Positions 1-5,895 of a DNA stretch of 16,352 bases are shown one piece after another; the first letter of the stretch is position 1; each line of letters opens with the position of its first letter. Below the pieces are notes generated by a model. The model was given only the letters and a program-made list of their open reading frames with translations, was not told the origin of the DNA and searched no databases. Source of the stretch: Candidatus Delongbacteria bacterium (GTDB lineage Bacteria; Bacteroidota; Bacteroidia; Bacteroidales; ML635J-15); contig JAQIDD010000345.1 of NCBI GenBank assembly GCA_027858215.1, positions 1-16,352 on the forward strand, in the 5' to 3' direction. Position numbers and translations under genes: made by a program.

Positions 1-120
1 TCCGGTTACAGCAATATTTTTAATATCTTTTGATTTCATGGCAAAATCAAGTGCCTCAAAATAGGTTTCTGAGTTTTTTGAATTACCATCAGGATTTAAT
101 GAGTAAAACTTTTTTGCCAT
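1..120 (-). CDS. Partial protein, N-terminal 40 residues only (possibly PK-C-like)
   Basis: The frame opens with ATG at 118-120 and runs off the left edge. The visible start reads MAKKFYSLNPDGNSKNSE and continues through an alanine/lysine-rich helix to IKNIAVTG. A strand ending in 'I-K-N-I-x-V-x-x-x-G' after 'N-x-E-x-x-x-x-A-L-x-x-A' resembles the opening of stand-alone pyruvate-kinase C-terminal-like (alpha/beta) proteins, where 'NTEETLxLALERAKELGIKNIVVASTTG' is usual. That likeness is from memory and only 40 residues are visible, so the function is a guess. The coding call rests on the clean ATG and plausible residue composition. No clear TTTG/TAnnTTTG promoter was found in the AT-rich 70 bp upstream. 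Confidence 0.5.
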   Translation of the reverse strand, partial: MAKKFYSLNPDGNSKNSETYFEALDFAMKSKDIKNIAVTG

Positions 121-190
121 AATTATACATTTATAATTTAAATATCCTTATAAATAAAATTCAATTTCAACTGATTAGAGAATATAAATT

Positions 191-418
191 TTAAGGTGTC
201 TCTTTAACACAACGTATTGAAATCCAATAACTTTTTAATCTACCAACAGTATTACCCCATTTTGTAGATATGGACTTATCATTTGCAGGTGCATATGGCC
301 TGTAGGCTACACTTGTATTTACTTTCTGTTTATGTTTCCCACGCATCTGAAAATCTCGTTTATCTTGGTTTTTATGTAGCTTCAAGCCTGCATGCCAGCT
401 AAGCCTTAAAATTTCCGT
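191..418 (-). other. Open frame without good start; possible remnant of a gene 3' end
   Basis: A minus-strand frame is open from the stop at 419-421 to the stop at 191-193 (75 codons). It has no ATG near its beginning; the only early start is TTG at 385. The C-terminal part reads smoothly and ends in SYWISIRCVKETP. The 'S-x-R-C-V-K' ending is like that of FISUMP or sulfatase-modifying-factor type Bacteroidota lipoproteins, so this may be a truncated 3' fragment of such a gene. The N-terminal part is basic and shows no domain I recognise. A chance open frame is also possible. Confidence 0.2.
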
Positions 419-498
419 TCATCTTCTGCATTTTCATACATCTGCTATGTAAAATTGGGAATAAAATGACAGATATCCAAAAATGCGTTGAAAATATT

Positions 499-510
499 CA
501 GGCATGCCTG
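499..510. repeat. 12-bp perfect palindrome caggcatgcctg
   Basis: The 12-mer caggcatgcctg is its own reverse complement. It lies at the left border of the GC-rich island, where the surrounding AT-rich sequence begins. It could mark the edge of an inserted element or be a short protein-binding site. No partner copy was seen at the right border. Confidence 0.35.
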
Positions 511-525
511 ATGGTATCAACCCAA

Positions 526-716
526 CACCGGCAAAAAAACGAACTGCTGCCGAGTAATACGCTGCTCCCCCGCGCCAGGTGGGAGGCGGTTAGCTGACAG
601 GCGTCCCCTGCCTTGTGAGTGTGCAGAGCAAAGAGCGGCCTGAAAGTAGCTCCTTTGTCTTGCTTCAACGAACAGGCAGAGACGCCTGGCACTAAAAGCC
701 GGAGACCGTAAGGCGC
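526..716. repeat. GC-rich island with long imperfect inverted repeat
   Basis: This roughly 190-bp block is visibly richer in GC than its flanks. It contains an imperfect inverted repeat with arms at 597-614 (acaggcgtcccctgcctt) and 673-690 (caggcagagacgcctggc), pairing at about 15 positions with one bulge. Inside the loop a second pair of related arms (around 631-644 and 648-664) extends the fold. CCGGC at 528-532 could close the whole block with GCCGG at 698-702, and CTCCC/GGGAG near 565-585 forms a small separate stem. Short frames cross it on both strands but none resembles a protein. It may be a structured RNA, a non-autonomous mobile or interspersed element, or a strong terminator for the operon that ends at 783. 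The elements themselves are seen directly; the function is not known. Confidence 0.5.
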
Positions 717-729
717 CCAAATCAAAATC

Positions 730-780
730 ACAAACCTCGAACCTCAAACCTTCAAACCTCAAACCTTCCAACCTGTAACC
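730..780 (-). repeat. Tandem array of seven 7-8 bp GGTT-units
   Basis: Read on the minus strand, the stretch divides exactly into seven units that each begin with GGTT: GGTTACA, GGTTGGAA, GGTTTGA, GGTTTGAA, GGTTTGA, GGTTCGA, GGTTTGT. It starts 2 nt after the stop codon (783-785) of the ABC ATPase gene and ends beside the GC-rich island. A related copy sits at 3966-4038, again at the end of a gene. This looks like an interspersed intergenic repeat family of this genome. Small spurious frames across it (repeating G-L-R-F-E) are a by-product of the unit, not a protein. Confidence 0.8.
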
Positions 781-782
781 TT

Positions 783-1466
783 TCATTGCTCTTTATCTTC
801 TTTTATTTTCCCATCCTCAATGGTTATGATTCGGCGTGCTTGATTAACCACCCGTTGGTCGTGGGTTGAGAAGATAAATGTGATGTTTTCTTTCTTGTTT
901 AGCTCATGCATGATGTTCAGCAGATTTTCTGTAGATTTTGAATCCAGGTTCGCTGTTGGTTCATCTGCCAGAATAAATTTTGGTTTGGATGCCAGGGCTC
1001 TTGCCACTGCTACCCGCTGCTGCTGTCCGCCTGAAAGTTTTGCAGGCCGGCTGTTTACCCGGTCACCCAGACCTACTGATTCCAGCATCTCAATGGCACG
1101 GGCTTCCCGCTCTTTTTTGTTACGCTTTTGCATCTGCATGATGAATTCCACATTCTCGCGGGCTGTCAGCACCGGAATCAGGTTGTATGCCTGGAAAACA
1201 AAGCCTATGTTTTTCAGCCGGAAGTCTATCACCTCCTTGTTGGAGAGGTTGCCGATATTAACTTCGTTAACAAATATTTCCCCTTCAGTGGGATCGTCCA
1301 GGCCGCCAATGAGGTTTAACAAGGTGGTTTTTCCCGAACCTGACGGACCGACAATGGCGGTGAATTCGCCCTGCTCAATGCTTAAATCTATGCCGTTGAC
1401 AGCGTGTACAGGCACCTGGGTGCTGTTGTAAGTTTTATGCAGATTTTTGGTTTCAATGATTTTCAT
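783..1466 (-). CDS. ABC transporter ATP-binding protein, LolD/MacB type
   Basis: This 227-residue cytoplasmic ATPase should power the two FtsX-type permeases encoded next to it. All motifs are intact: Walker A GPSGSGKT (40-47), Q-loop glutamine in FVFQAYN (about 92), signature LSGGQQQR (144-151), Walker B FILADEP (164-170) and the switch histidine in STHD (200-203). The length and the 'NxIGFVFQxYNLIPVLTxxENV' stretch are typical of the LolD/MacB/FtsE subfamily, which works by transmembrane force transfer rather than by classic import. It is the last gene of the operon, 26 nt after the permease gene. The stop codon is followed at once by the GGTT repeat array. The substrate cannot be read from this subunit; the LolA-like gene in the operon suggests a lipoprotein or lipid-linked cargo. 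Confidence 0.93.
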   Translation of the reverse strand: MKIIETKNLHKTYNSTQVPVHAVNGIDLSIEQGEFTAIVGPSGSGKTTLLNLIGGLDDPTEGEIFVNEVNIGNLSNKEVIDFRLKNIGFVFQAYNLIPVLTARENVEFIMQMQKRNKKEREARAIEMLESVGLGDRVNSRPAKLSGGQQQRVAVARALASKPKFILADEPTANLDSKSTENLLNIMHELNKKENITFIFSTHDQRVVNQARRIITIEDGKIKEDKEQ

Positions 1467-1492
1467 GATATATAGATTTTATACATTAAACA

Positions 1493-2716
1493 TTAATTGC
1501 TGCTGAGAATTTCAGCGGGTTTCATTTTACTTGCACGTATGATAGGGAATATTGATGCCACAAGGGCCGTGAGAATTACAAGAGCCACAATTTGCAGGTA
1601 AAATGTCCCGTTTATTGATGGGTAAATTACAGAACCAAAGCCAAAGGATTCCATGCCCTCGGAAAAGGCAGCCAGATTGATGCCTGCTTTGCCAAGCCAC
1701 ATAACTAGCGCCTGATTAATCGCTAGTCCTGCAAGCGAGCCAATTGCTGTTAAGAACAATGTCTCCCAGACAATCATAATGCGTATTTTTCCTTCATTCA
1801 TGCCAATGGCTTTGAGCATGGCCAGCTCTTTTTTCCGCTCCAAAATTGCCATCAGCATTGTATTGATGATGCCAAATGCCAGGGCAAACAGTATGATTGC
1901 CACTAGGTAAGACAGGTATTTTTCTGTCATCATGCTCATCATGCCCAGCTCGGGATTGAGTTCTTTCCAGTTTCTGGCATCCAGCCTCTCTGGTGTGATA
2001 TCTTTTAGTCCTGCGGTGCGTTCTTTCAAATCATCGTTATCCTCAAAAAGCACAGCAATTTCGTGGGTCTGGTTTTCTGAAAAACCGGTGAGTGATTCCA
2101 GATCCTTGCGCAAGACAAACACATTCATCTCATCAAAAGCCTTGTTGCTTGTGTTAAATATTCCGGCCACACGAAATGCACCGCCTGTGAGGTTGCCTTC
2201 TTTGTCCTGAAAGGTGAGCACCATTTTTGAGCGCACATTTAACTTGAGCTTTTCGGCCGTTGATTTGCTGATGACGACCTGATTATTTTTATCTGCCTCA
2301 AAATAGGTGCCTTCCACAAGGTTTTCATGCAGACTGCTTACCTGTTTTTCCTGTGCCGGATTGATACCGTTTACGGTGGCTCCGCTCGTATTGTGCGGGC
2401 TCTGCATCATGGCATTAACAAGGAGCCTGTTGCTGACACCGGAAACAAAATCCTTTTGTTTGAATTCGTTGATCATGGCTTGTACATCGGTCATAAAAAG
2501 GCCGGGTTCGGGGTTTTCTAGATAACCGTCCTGATGAACCTGGAAATGTGCAGATTCGTTGTTAATGGCTTTATCCACCCGTCTGTCAACGGCACCCAGC
2601 ATTACTGCGGTGGAAAATCCGCCTCCCAGCATGCCAAAGGTAACCGCAAGGATGACCACCATGCTTCTGGTTTTGCTCCGCCAGATGTTTCTCCATGCTA
2701 TTTTTATTAATTCCAT
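1493..2716 (-). CDS. ABC transporter permease, FtsX/LolC-E-like (second permease)
   Basis: A 407-residue inner-membrane protein with the four-helix FtsX/MacB layout. TM1 is at about 18-42, a large periplasmic domain (about 45-265) follows, then TM2 about 267-291, TM3 about 316-341 and TM4 about 372-394. The cytoplasmic loop after TM2 has the family signature LERKKELAMLKAIGM (292-306), which contacts the ATPase. The N-terminus ELIKIAWRNIWRSKTRS is the amphipathic coupling helix and closely resembles that of the neighbouring permease (NYTKLAWRNIWRNRRRT). The two are therefore diverged paralogues that probably form a heterodimer as LolC and LolE do. The gap to the upstream permease gene is 17 nt. 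Family membership is clear; LolE-like function is inferred from the operon. Confidence 0.9.
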   Translation of the reverse strand: MELIKIAWRNIWRSKTRSMVVILAVTFGMLGGGFSTAVMLGAVDRRVDKAINNESAHFQVHQDGYLENPEPGLFMTDVQAMINEFKQKDFVSGVSNRLLVNAMMQSPHNTSGATVNGINPAQEKQVSSLHENLVEGTYFEADKNNQVVISKSTAEKLKLNVRSKMVLTFQDKEGNLTGGAFRVAGIFNTSNKAFDEMNVFVLRKDLESLTGFSENQTHEIAVLFEDNDDLKERTAGLKDITPERLDARNWKELNPELGMMSMMTEKYLSYLVAIILFALAFGIINTMLMAILERKKELAMLKAIGMNEGKIRIMIVWETLFLTAIGSLAGLAINQALVMWLGKAGINLAAFSEGMESFGFGSVIYPSINGTFYLQIVALVILTALVASIFPIIRASKMKPAEILSSN

Positions 2717-2733
2717 AGTTGTCGTTTTTTTCG

Positions 2734-3948
2734 TTATCGAATGGATTTAGTGACATTGAGTTTAAATATTGACAGCAGCGGCCATGCAACGGCAATCAGC
2801 GTCAGAATAAGAACCACACCGGTCTGTCCCAGGAAGTAACCTGGTTCAAAAGCAACGGGCATAATGGGTTCCATACCGTATTCGGCAAACATGTGTGCTA
2901 GCTCGCCACTGAAAGTCAATGGGTTCAGGTGTAAATACCAAATAAAAGGAATACTTACAATCATGGCGCTTAAGATGCCCAGAGCAACGATCATCAGGGT
3001 TTCGGTGGTAACGAGCTTTGCCAGCCGGCTTTTTTGCATGCCCACAGCCACCATGATGGAAAACTCATTGCGGCGTTCTGCAATCATCATCAGCACCGTA
3101 CCGAAAATCCCAAAGCCAATGACAATGTAGAGTATCATCAGAATTATCAAACCGCTTTTGTTGTCCGCCTCAATGCCCTGCTTAACACCTGGCTGCATGG
3201 TTTCCCAGTGCATTACTTCATAATCAGCCGGCATGATGTTTCTGAGTTCTTTGGTTGTTTCCTTATACTCATCCTGATCTTCCAGCATCACAATCCAGGC
3301 TGTGAGACCTTTCCCAATGCTCAGGTATTGCTGGGCTGTTTTGATGTCCATATAAGCAAGGGTATTGTTGAGTTGGGGCACGGGGTAGGAAATGATACCC
3401 ACTACCGGGTACAGTCCTGCAGCACTGATGCCGTGGTAACCCTGCCCGATGAACACAGCGGTGTCACCGATAGTGAGTTTCAGGTAGTTTGCCAGTTCCT
3501 CGGCCAAAACCACAGATTGTTCACCGCTTTTTGGCATGCGACCCTTCACCAGCTTGTCCTTAACTTTGGTCAGCTTGTCATCCTTGTCAGCATCCAGGCC
3601 GATGATGACAACACCTTTCGTTTGTTTTTTCGCAGATGCTAGAGAATATGTCCGGAGCCTCGGTAGTAAAGCCTTGACATTTTCATGTTTGAGTACAGCT
3701 TCTTTCAGGCTGTCATTTGGCATAAATGCGTTATTCAGCACCTGGTCATCCTGATAGCCTTTCTGGTGGATCTGTACATAACCTGTGTATTGCTCAACGG
3801 AATTTTTTATCATCTGGTCGTAAGTGCCCAGTTGCAGGCCACGCATGAGAATCGCCAAAAGCAGGGCAAAGAAAACCGATGAAATGGTTATCAGTGTCCT
3901 GCGGCGGTTCCGCCAGATGTTCCTCCATGCTAATTTTGTGTAATTCAT
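2734..3948 (-). CDS. ABC transporter permease, FtsX/LolC-E-like (first permease)
   Basis: A 404-residue FtsX-family permease. TM1 lies at about 18-36, a periplasmic domain spans about 40-262, TM2 is at about 264-289, TM3 at about 314-338 and TM4 at about 372-394. The loop IAERRNEFSIMVAVGM (289-304) is the family signature. It begins MNYTKLAWRNIWRN with ATG at 3946-3948. It is the first permease after the LolA-like gene, separated from it by about 85 nt that hold an inverted pair of GGTT-unit repeats, so it may be expressed at a different level from the genes upstream. With the second permease and the ATPase it makes a complete two-permease ABC complex in the inner membrane. LolC- or LolE-like function is inferred, and a MacB-like export role cannot be excluded. 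Confidence 0.9.
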   Translation of the reverse strand: MNYTKLAWRNIWRNRRRTLITISSVFFALLLAILMRGLQLGTYDQMIKNSVEQYTGYVQIHQKGYQDDQVLNNAFMPNDSLKEAVLKHENVKALLPRLRTYSLASAKKQTKGVVIIGLDADKDDKLTKVKDKLVKGRMPKSGEQSVVLAEELANYLKLTIGDTAVFIGQGYHGISAAGLYPVVGIISYPVPQLNNTLAYMDIKTAQQYLSIGKGLTAWIVMLEDQDEYKETTKELRNIMPADYEVMHWETMQPGVKQGIEADNKSGLIILMILYIVIGFGIFGTVLMMIAERRNEFSIMVAVGMQKSRLAKLVTTETLMIVALGILSAMIVSIPFIWYLHLNPLTFSGELAHMFAEYGMEPIMPVAFEPGYFLGQTGVVLILTLIAVAWPLLSIFKLNVTKSIR

Positions 3949-3965
3949 GTTGATTTATATTTAAT

Positions 3966-4038
3966 GTTTGAGGTTCGAAGGTTTGAAGTTCGAGCTTGAA
4001 AGTGTTAACCTCAAACTTCAAACCTGCAACCTGTTACC
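3966..4038. repeat. Inverted pair of GGTT-unit repeats (second copy of the family)
   Basis: The minus-strand arm reads GGTAACA, GGTTGCA, GGTTTGAA, GTTTGA, GGTT (4038 down to 4007). The plus-strand arm reads GTTTGA, GGTTCGAA, GGTTTGAA, GTTCGA (3966 to 3993). The arms face each other and can fold into a hairpin with a loop of about 13 nt. The minus-strand arm has the same beginning as the array at 730-780 (GGTWACAGGTTG). It contains the TAA stop of the LolA-like gene inside its first unit, so the repeat probably provided or replaced that gene's end. In the operon transcript the hairpin would lie between the LolA-like and first permease genes, where it could act as a processing or attenuation site; that role is inference. 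Confidence 0.75.
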
Positions 4039-4777
4039 GGATTCGCTTCATATTCATCTGGCTGAAAAAGCCGTCCTCAATCTCGTGATTAAAATTCACA
4101 TCTTCCATTATCATAATCGTTTTGTGACCTTCCTTATCGGCCGGAATGGTTGTGAATTTCGTGGTGATTTCTGCTCCGTCCATTGTCTTGACATCGGAGG
4201 CCAGTTCGGTTTTTACCAGGTAATTATCTTCATCGTAATATTCAGTGCGATACATGTGATATCCGTCCTTTGAAATCCACGATATGAGTTTTCCCCACAC
4301 CACCGGCGCATTTGGTTTTGGCGTAAATTGAATTTTGTAACATGCTTCTCCGTTCATTTCTTCTGTGCCGAGAATTTCATGCTCATAGTCATTCACAATG
4401 GATGCCTGATTGATAAGGTCATCGTTGGTGAAATCAGAACCCATCCAGGATTGCATCATCATTGATGGCGGAAGCTTTACCATACGGTTGATTTTGGGCT
4501 GCCAGTTCCACATTTCATTGTCCCGCTTCATGAATACCTGTCCCTTTTCCTGAGCTGGTGCAGTGATGTATACCATGGAATATTTCAGTCCTTTGCTCCA
4601 TGATTTCATGGAAATGCTTCGGTTCCAGTCAGGGCGGACAATTTTCATGGTCATTTCAGCATAGCTTGATGTGCCGTTCACTTTCTCGTAGGCATTGCGA
4701 ACGATTTCGGTTGCATCCTGTGCGCCGGCTATCAGGCTCAGCAGTAACATTGCAAATGGAATGATGATGTGTTTCAT
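4034..4777 (-). CDS. LolA-like outer-membrane lipoprotein-sorting protein
   Basis: This 247-residue protein has a signal peptide (MKHIIIPFAMLLLSLIAGA, likely cleaved near residue 19) with no lipobox cysteine, so it is predicted to be a soluble periplasmic protein. The mature part is rich in beta strands. It carries the hallmark stretch of the Bacteroidota/Proteobacteria LolA-like family: MWNWQPKINRMVKLPPSMMM (89-108) followed by SWMGSDFTNDDL (110-121). Members have the LolA half-barrel fold and are often encoded beside ABC or RND permeases. A role in accepting a lipoprotein or lipid from the ABC complex is inferred from fold and context. Its gene begins 17 nt after the TetR gene and its stop codon lies inside a GGTT repeat. 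It is not the housekeeping LolA that normally serves the cell. Confidence 0.88.
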   Translation of the reverse strand: MKHIIIPFAMLLLSLIAGAQDATEIVRNAYEKVNGTSSYAEMTMKIVRPDWNRSISMKSWSKGLKYSMVYITAPAQEKGQVFMKRDNEMWNWQPKINRMVKLPPSMMMQSWMGSDFTNDDLINQASIVNDYEHEILGTEEMNGEACYKIQFTPKPNAPVVWGKLISWISKDGYHMYRTEYYDEDNYLVKTELASDVKTMDGAEITTKFTTIPADKEGHKTIMIMEDVNFNHEIEDGFFSQMNMKRIR

Positions 4778-4794
4778 GATTATCAGGTTTTACA

Positions 4795-5361
4795 TTAGTG
4801 ATTGCATTCGTTTTTATAATAGCTTATGATTTTATATTTCAGTTTGTCAATATCTATGCTCTCAGGGCTGTAAACGTATTGCATGATGGCGCCTTTTGTC
4901 AAAGAGGAAAAAAACAGCAAATCGGTATAGGGGTCATTGCTGCCGTTATTGATAAAGAAGGAACTCAAAATGCCAACACTGCGCTCTCCGATTGGTTCCA
5001 GGTCGTCTTCCAGCAATTCCAGGATATGTGGCTGCAGCAGAAGGGAAAACATCAGCTTCCAGAATGGCTGTCTCGCCTTGATGTTATCAAATAACTTCTC
5101 AATGAAATGGTAAAACTCTTCCTCTGTAAGCACCCCGTCATGATTGGGATCAAATTCCTGAAAAAGCTCATCCAATCCATCCAATACCAACTGAACCAGC
5201 AGATCCTGCTTGCTTTTAAAATAGTTGTATGTGTTGCCTTTTGACATACCGGCTTCTTTGGCAATGCGGCTGATGCTCACAGAGTGATAGCCTTCTTCGC
5301 TGAACAATTCCAAAGCCACATCCATGAGGCGCTGACGTTTTTCTTTCATTTGTGTATTCAT
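4795..5361 (-). CDS. TetR/AcrR-family regulator with EF-hand-like loop
   Basis: The first gene of the operon encodes a 188-residue TetR-type repressor. The DNA-binding domain occupies residues 8-55: RLMDVALELFSEEGYHSVSI, then the HTH and the recognition helix region SKGNTYNYFKSKQDLL (40-55). The rest is the helical ligand/dimer domain. At 71-82 the domain contains DPNHDGVLTEEE followed by F83, which fits the EF-hand calcium-loop pattern (acidic or Asn at 1, 3, 5, Gly at 6, hydrophobic at 8, Glu at 12). Helices on both sides are plausible. The gene is preceded by a palindrome on top of its own promoter, so it very likely represses itself and the whole ABC operon. The start at 5361 follows a leader of about 43 nt from the predicted transcription start. 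Confidence 0.92.
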   Translation of the reverse strand: MNTQMKEKRQRLMDVALELFSEEGYHSVSISRIAKEAGMSKGNTYNYFKSKQDLLVQLVLDGLDELFQEFDPNHDGVLTEEEFYHFIEKLFDNIKARQPFWKLMFSLLLQPHILELLEDDLEPIGERSVGILSSFFINNGSNDPYTDLLFFSSLTKGAIMQYVYSPESIDIDKLKYKIISYYKNECNH

Positions 5362-5394
5362 AATGTGCCAACTAATTTTCCGCTCATAAATTAA

Positions 5395-5412
5395 TGACTG
5401 AACGGTCAGTCA
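5395..5412. promoter_or_regulatory. Predicted TetR operator palindrome
   Basis: The 18-mer TGACTGAACGGTCAGTCA has perfect 7-bp arms (TGACTGA/TCAGTCA) around a 4-bp centre and resembles many TetR-family operators (TGAC-rich arms, CGGTCA half). On the minus strand its first two bases are the last two of the -7 box, so the site covers the predicted transcription start. Bound repressor should block the operon that begins with the TetR gene. Confidence 0.8.
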
Positions 5413-5442
5413 AAATAATAAAATTATTTTTTACCTTCCAAA
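5411..5442 (-). promoter_or_regulatory. Predicted Bacteroidota promoter of the tetR-ABC operon
   Basis: On the minus strand a -33 box TTTG (5442-5439) is followed after exactly 20 nt by TTATTTTG (5418-5411), one mismatch from the -7 consensus TAnnTTTG. The predicted start lies near 5404, inside the palindromic operator and about 43 nt upstream of the TetR start codon. Confidence 0.65.
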
Positions 5443-5523
5443 TATTTTGTAAATTATTTATCATTCGGGAATTAACAATTAACTGATAACCAGTAGTTAA
5501 AAACGGCTGGAAAGGTATTGCAG

Positions 5524-5842
5524 TTAAAAATCAATTTGCAGTTTTGCCATCACCGCAAAGAGGTAGATAGCGGGATTTTTGAGGTGAGATAAACGCCAGA
5601 CAGCGTCAATGCGCAGTATTTTATATGTTGCTGATGCCTGCATTTACTTCCAAATATGGTAACTCTTTTGAGTTATCAAGTGTTCTGAAATCATGAATAT
5701 GGGGTGGGAAAACAATCACCGCCTAGTTATTTTCGTTTATTTGGCCATATGTAGCTTTAAACCCGATGTTCTCGCGCCATTCAAGCTTGCGCAGCAGGGA
5801 AGTGTGGCTCAGTAAAAACACGGACGCAAGGTAATTGAATAA
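5524..5842 (-). pseudogene. Decayed 3' fragment of a DUF5686-type outer-membrane protein gene
   Basis: Two minus-strand segments read as one protein C-terminus. The first (5842 to about 5608) includes SLLRKLEWRENIGFKATYG, then an in-frame TAG at 5723-5725, then continues in the same frame to ELPYLEVNAGISNI and a stop. The second, in another frame, reads KILRIDAVWRLSHLKNPA and ends LQIDF with TAA at 5524-5526. The break falls where a phenylalanine codon would be expected (ISNI-F-KILRID); only one T remains, so a 2-nt deletion explains it. The order 'LLRKLxWRE..FKxxYG ... PYxEVxxGIxNIFKxxRxDAVWRL ... NP ... F' is how I remember the C-terminus of DUF5686 (carboxypeptidase-regulatory-like plus outer-membrane barrel) proteins. 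Nothing of the remaining gene is seen upstream, so it is truncated as well as mutated. The fragment explains most of the gap between the regulator and the next gene. Confidence 0.65.
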
Positions 5843-5895
5843 CTAGAAATGGTTTCAGCTTTATTTGGTTATAAAAAAATTAAATGCAGTGAAAT

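Noticed and set aside
517..786. Two overlapping minus-strand frames of 77 and 89 codons across the GC-rich island
   Set aside because: They are made of the GGTT repeat (repeating GLRFE) and the GC-rich inverted repeat; composition and lack of any domain fit spurious reading of structured DNA.
880..1431. 183-codon plus-strand frame opposite the ABC ATPase gene
   Set aside because: It is the complement of a gene with all ABC motifs; its serine/arginine-rich sequence matches no family.
3034..3642. 202-codon plus-strand frame opposite the first permease gene
   Set aside because: Antisense shadow of a clear FtsX-type permease; no recognisable domain, and no plus-strand promoter seen.
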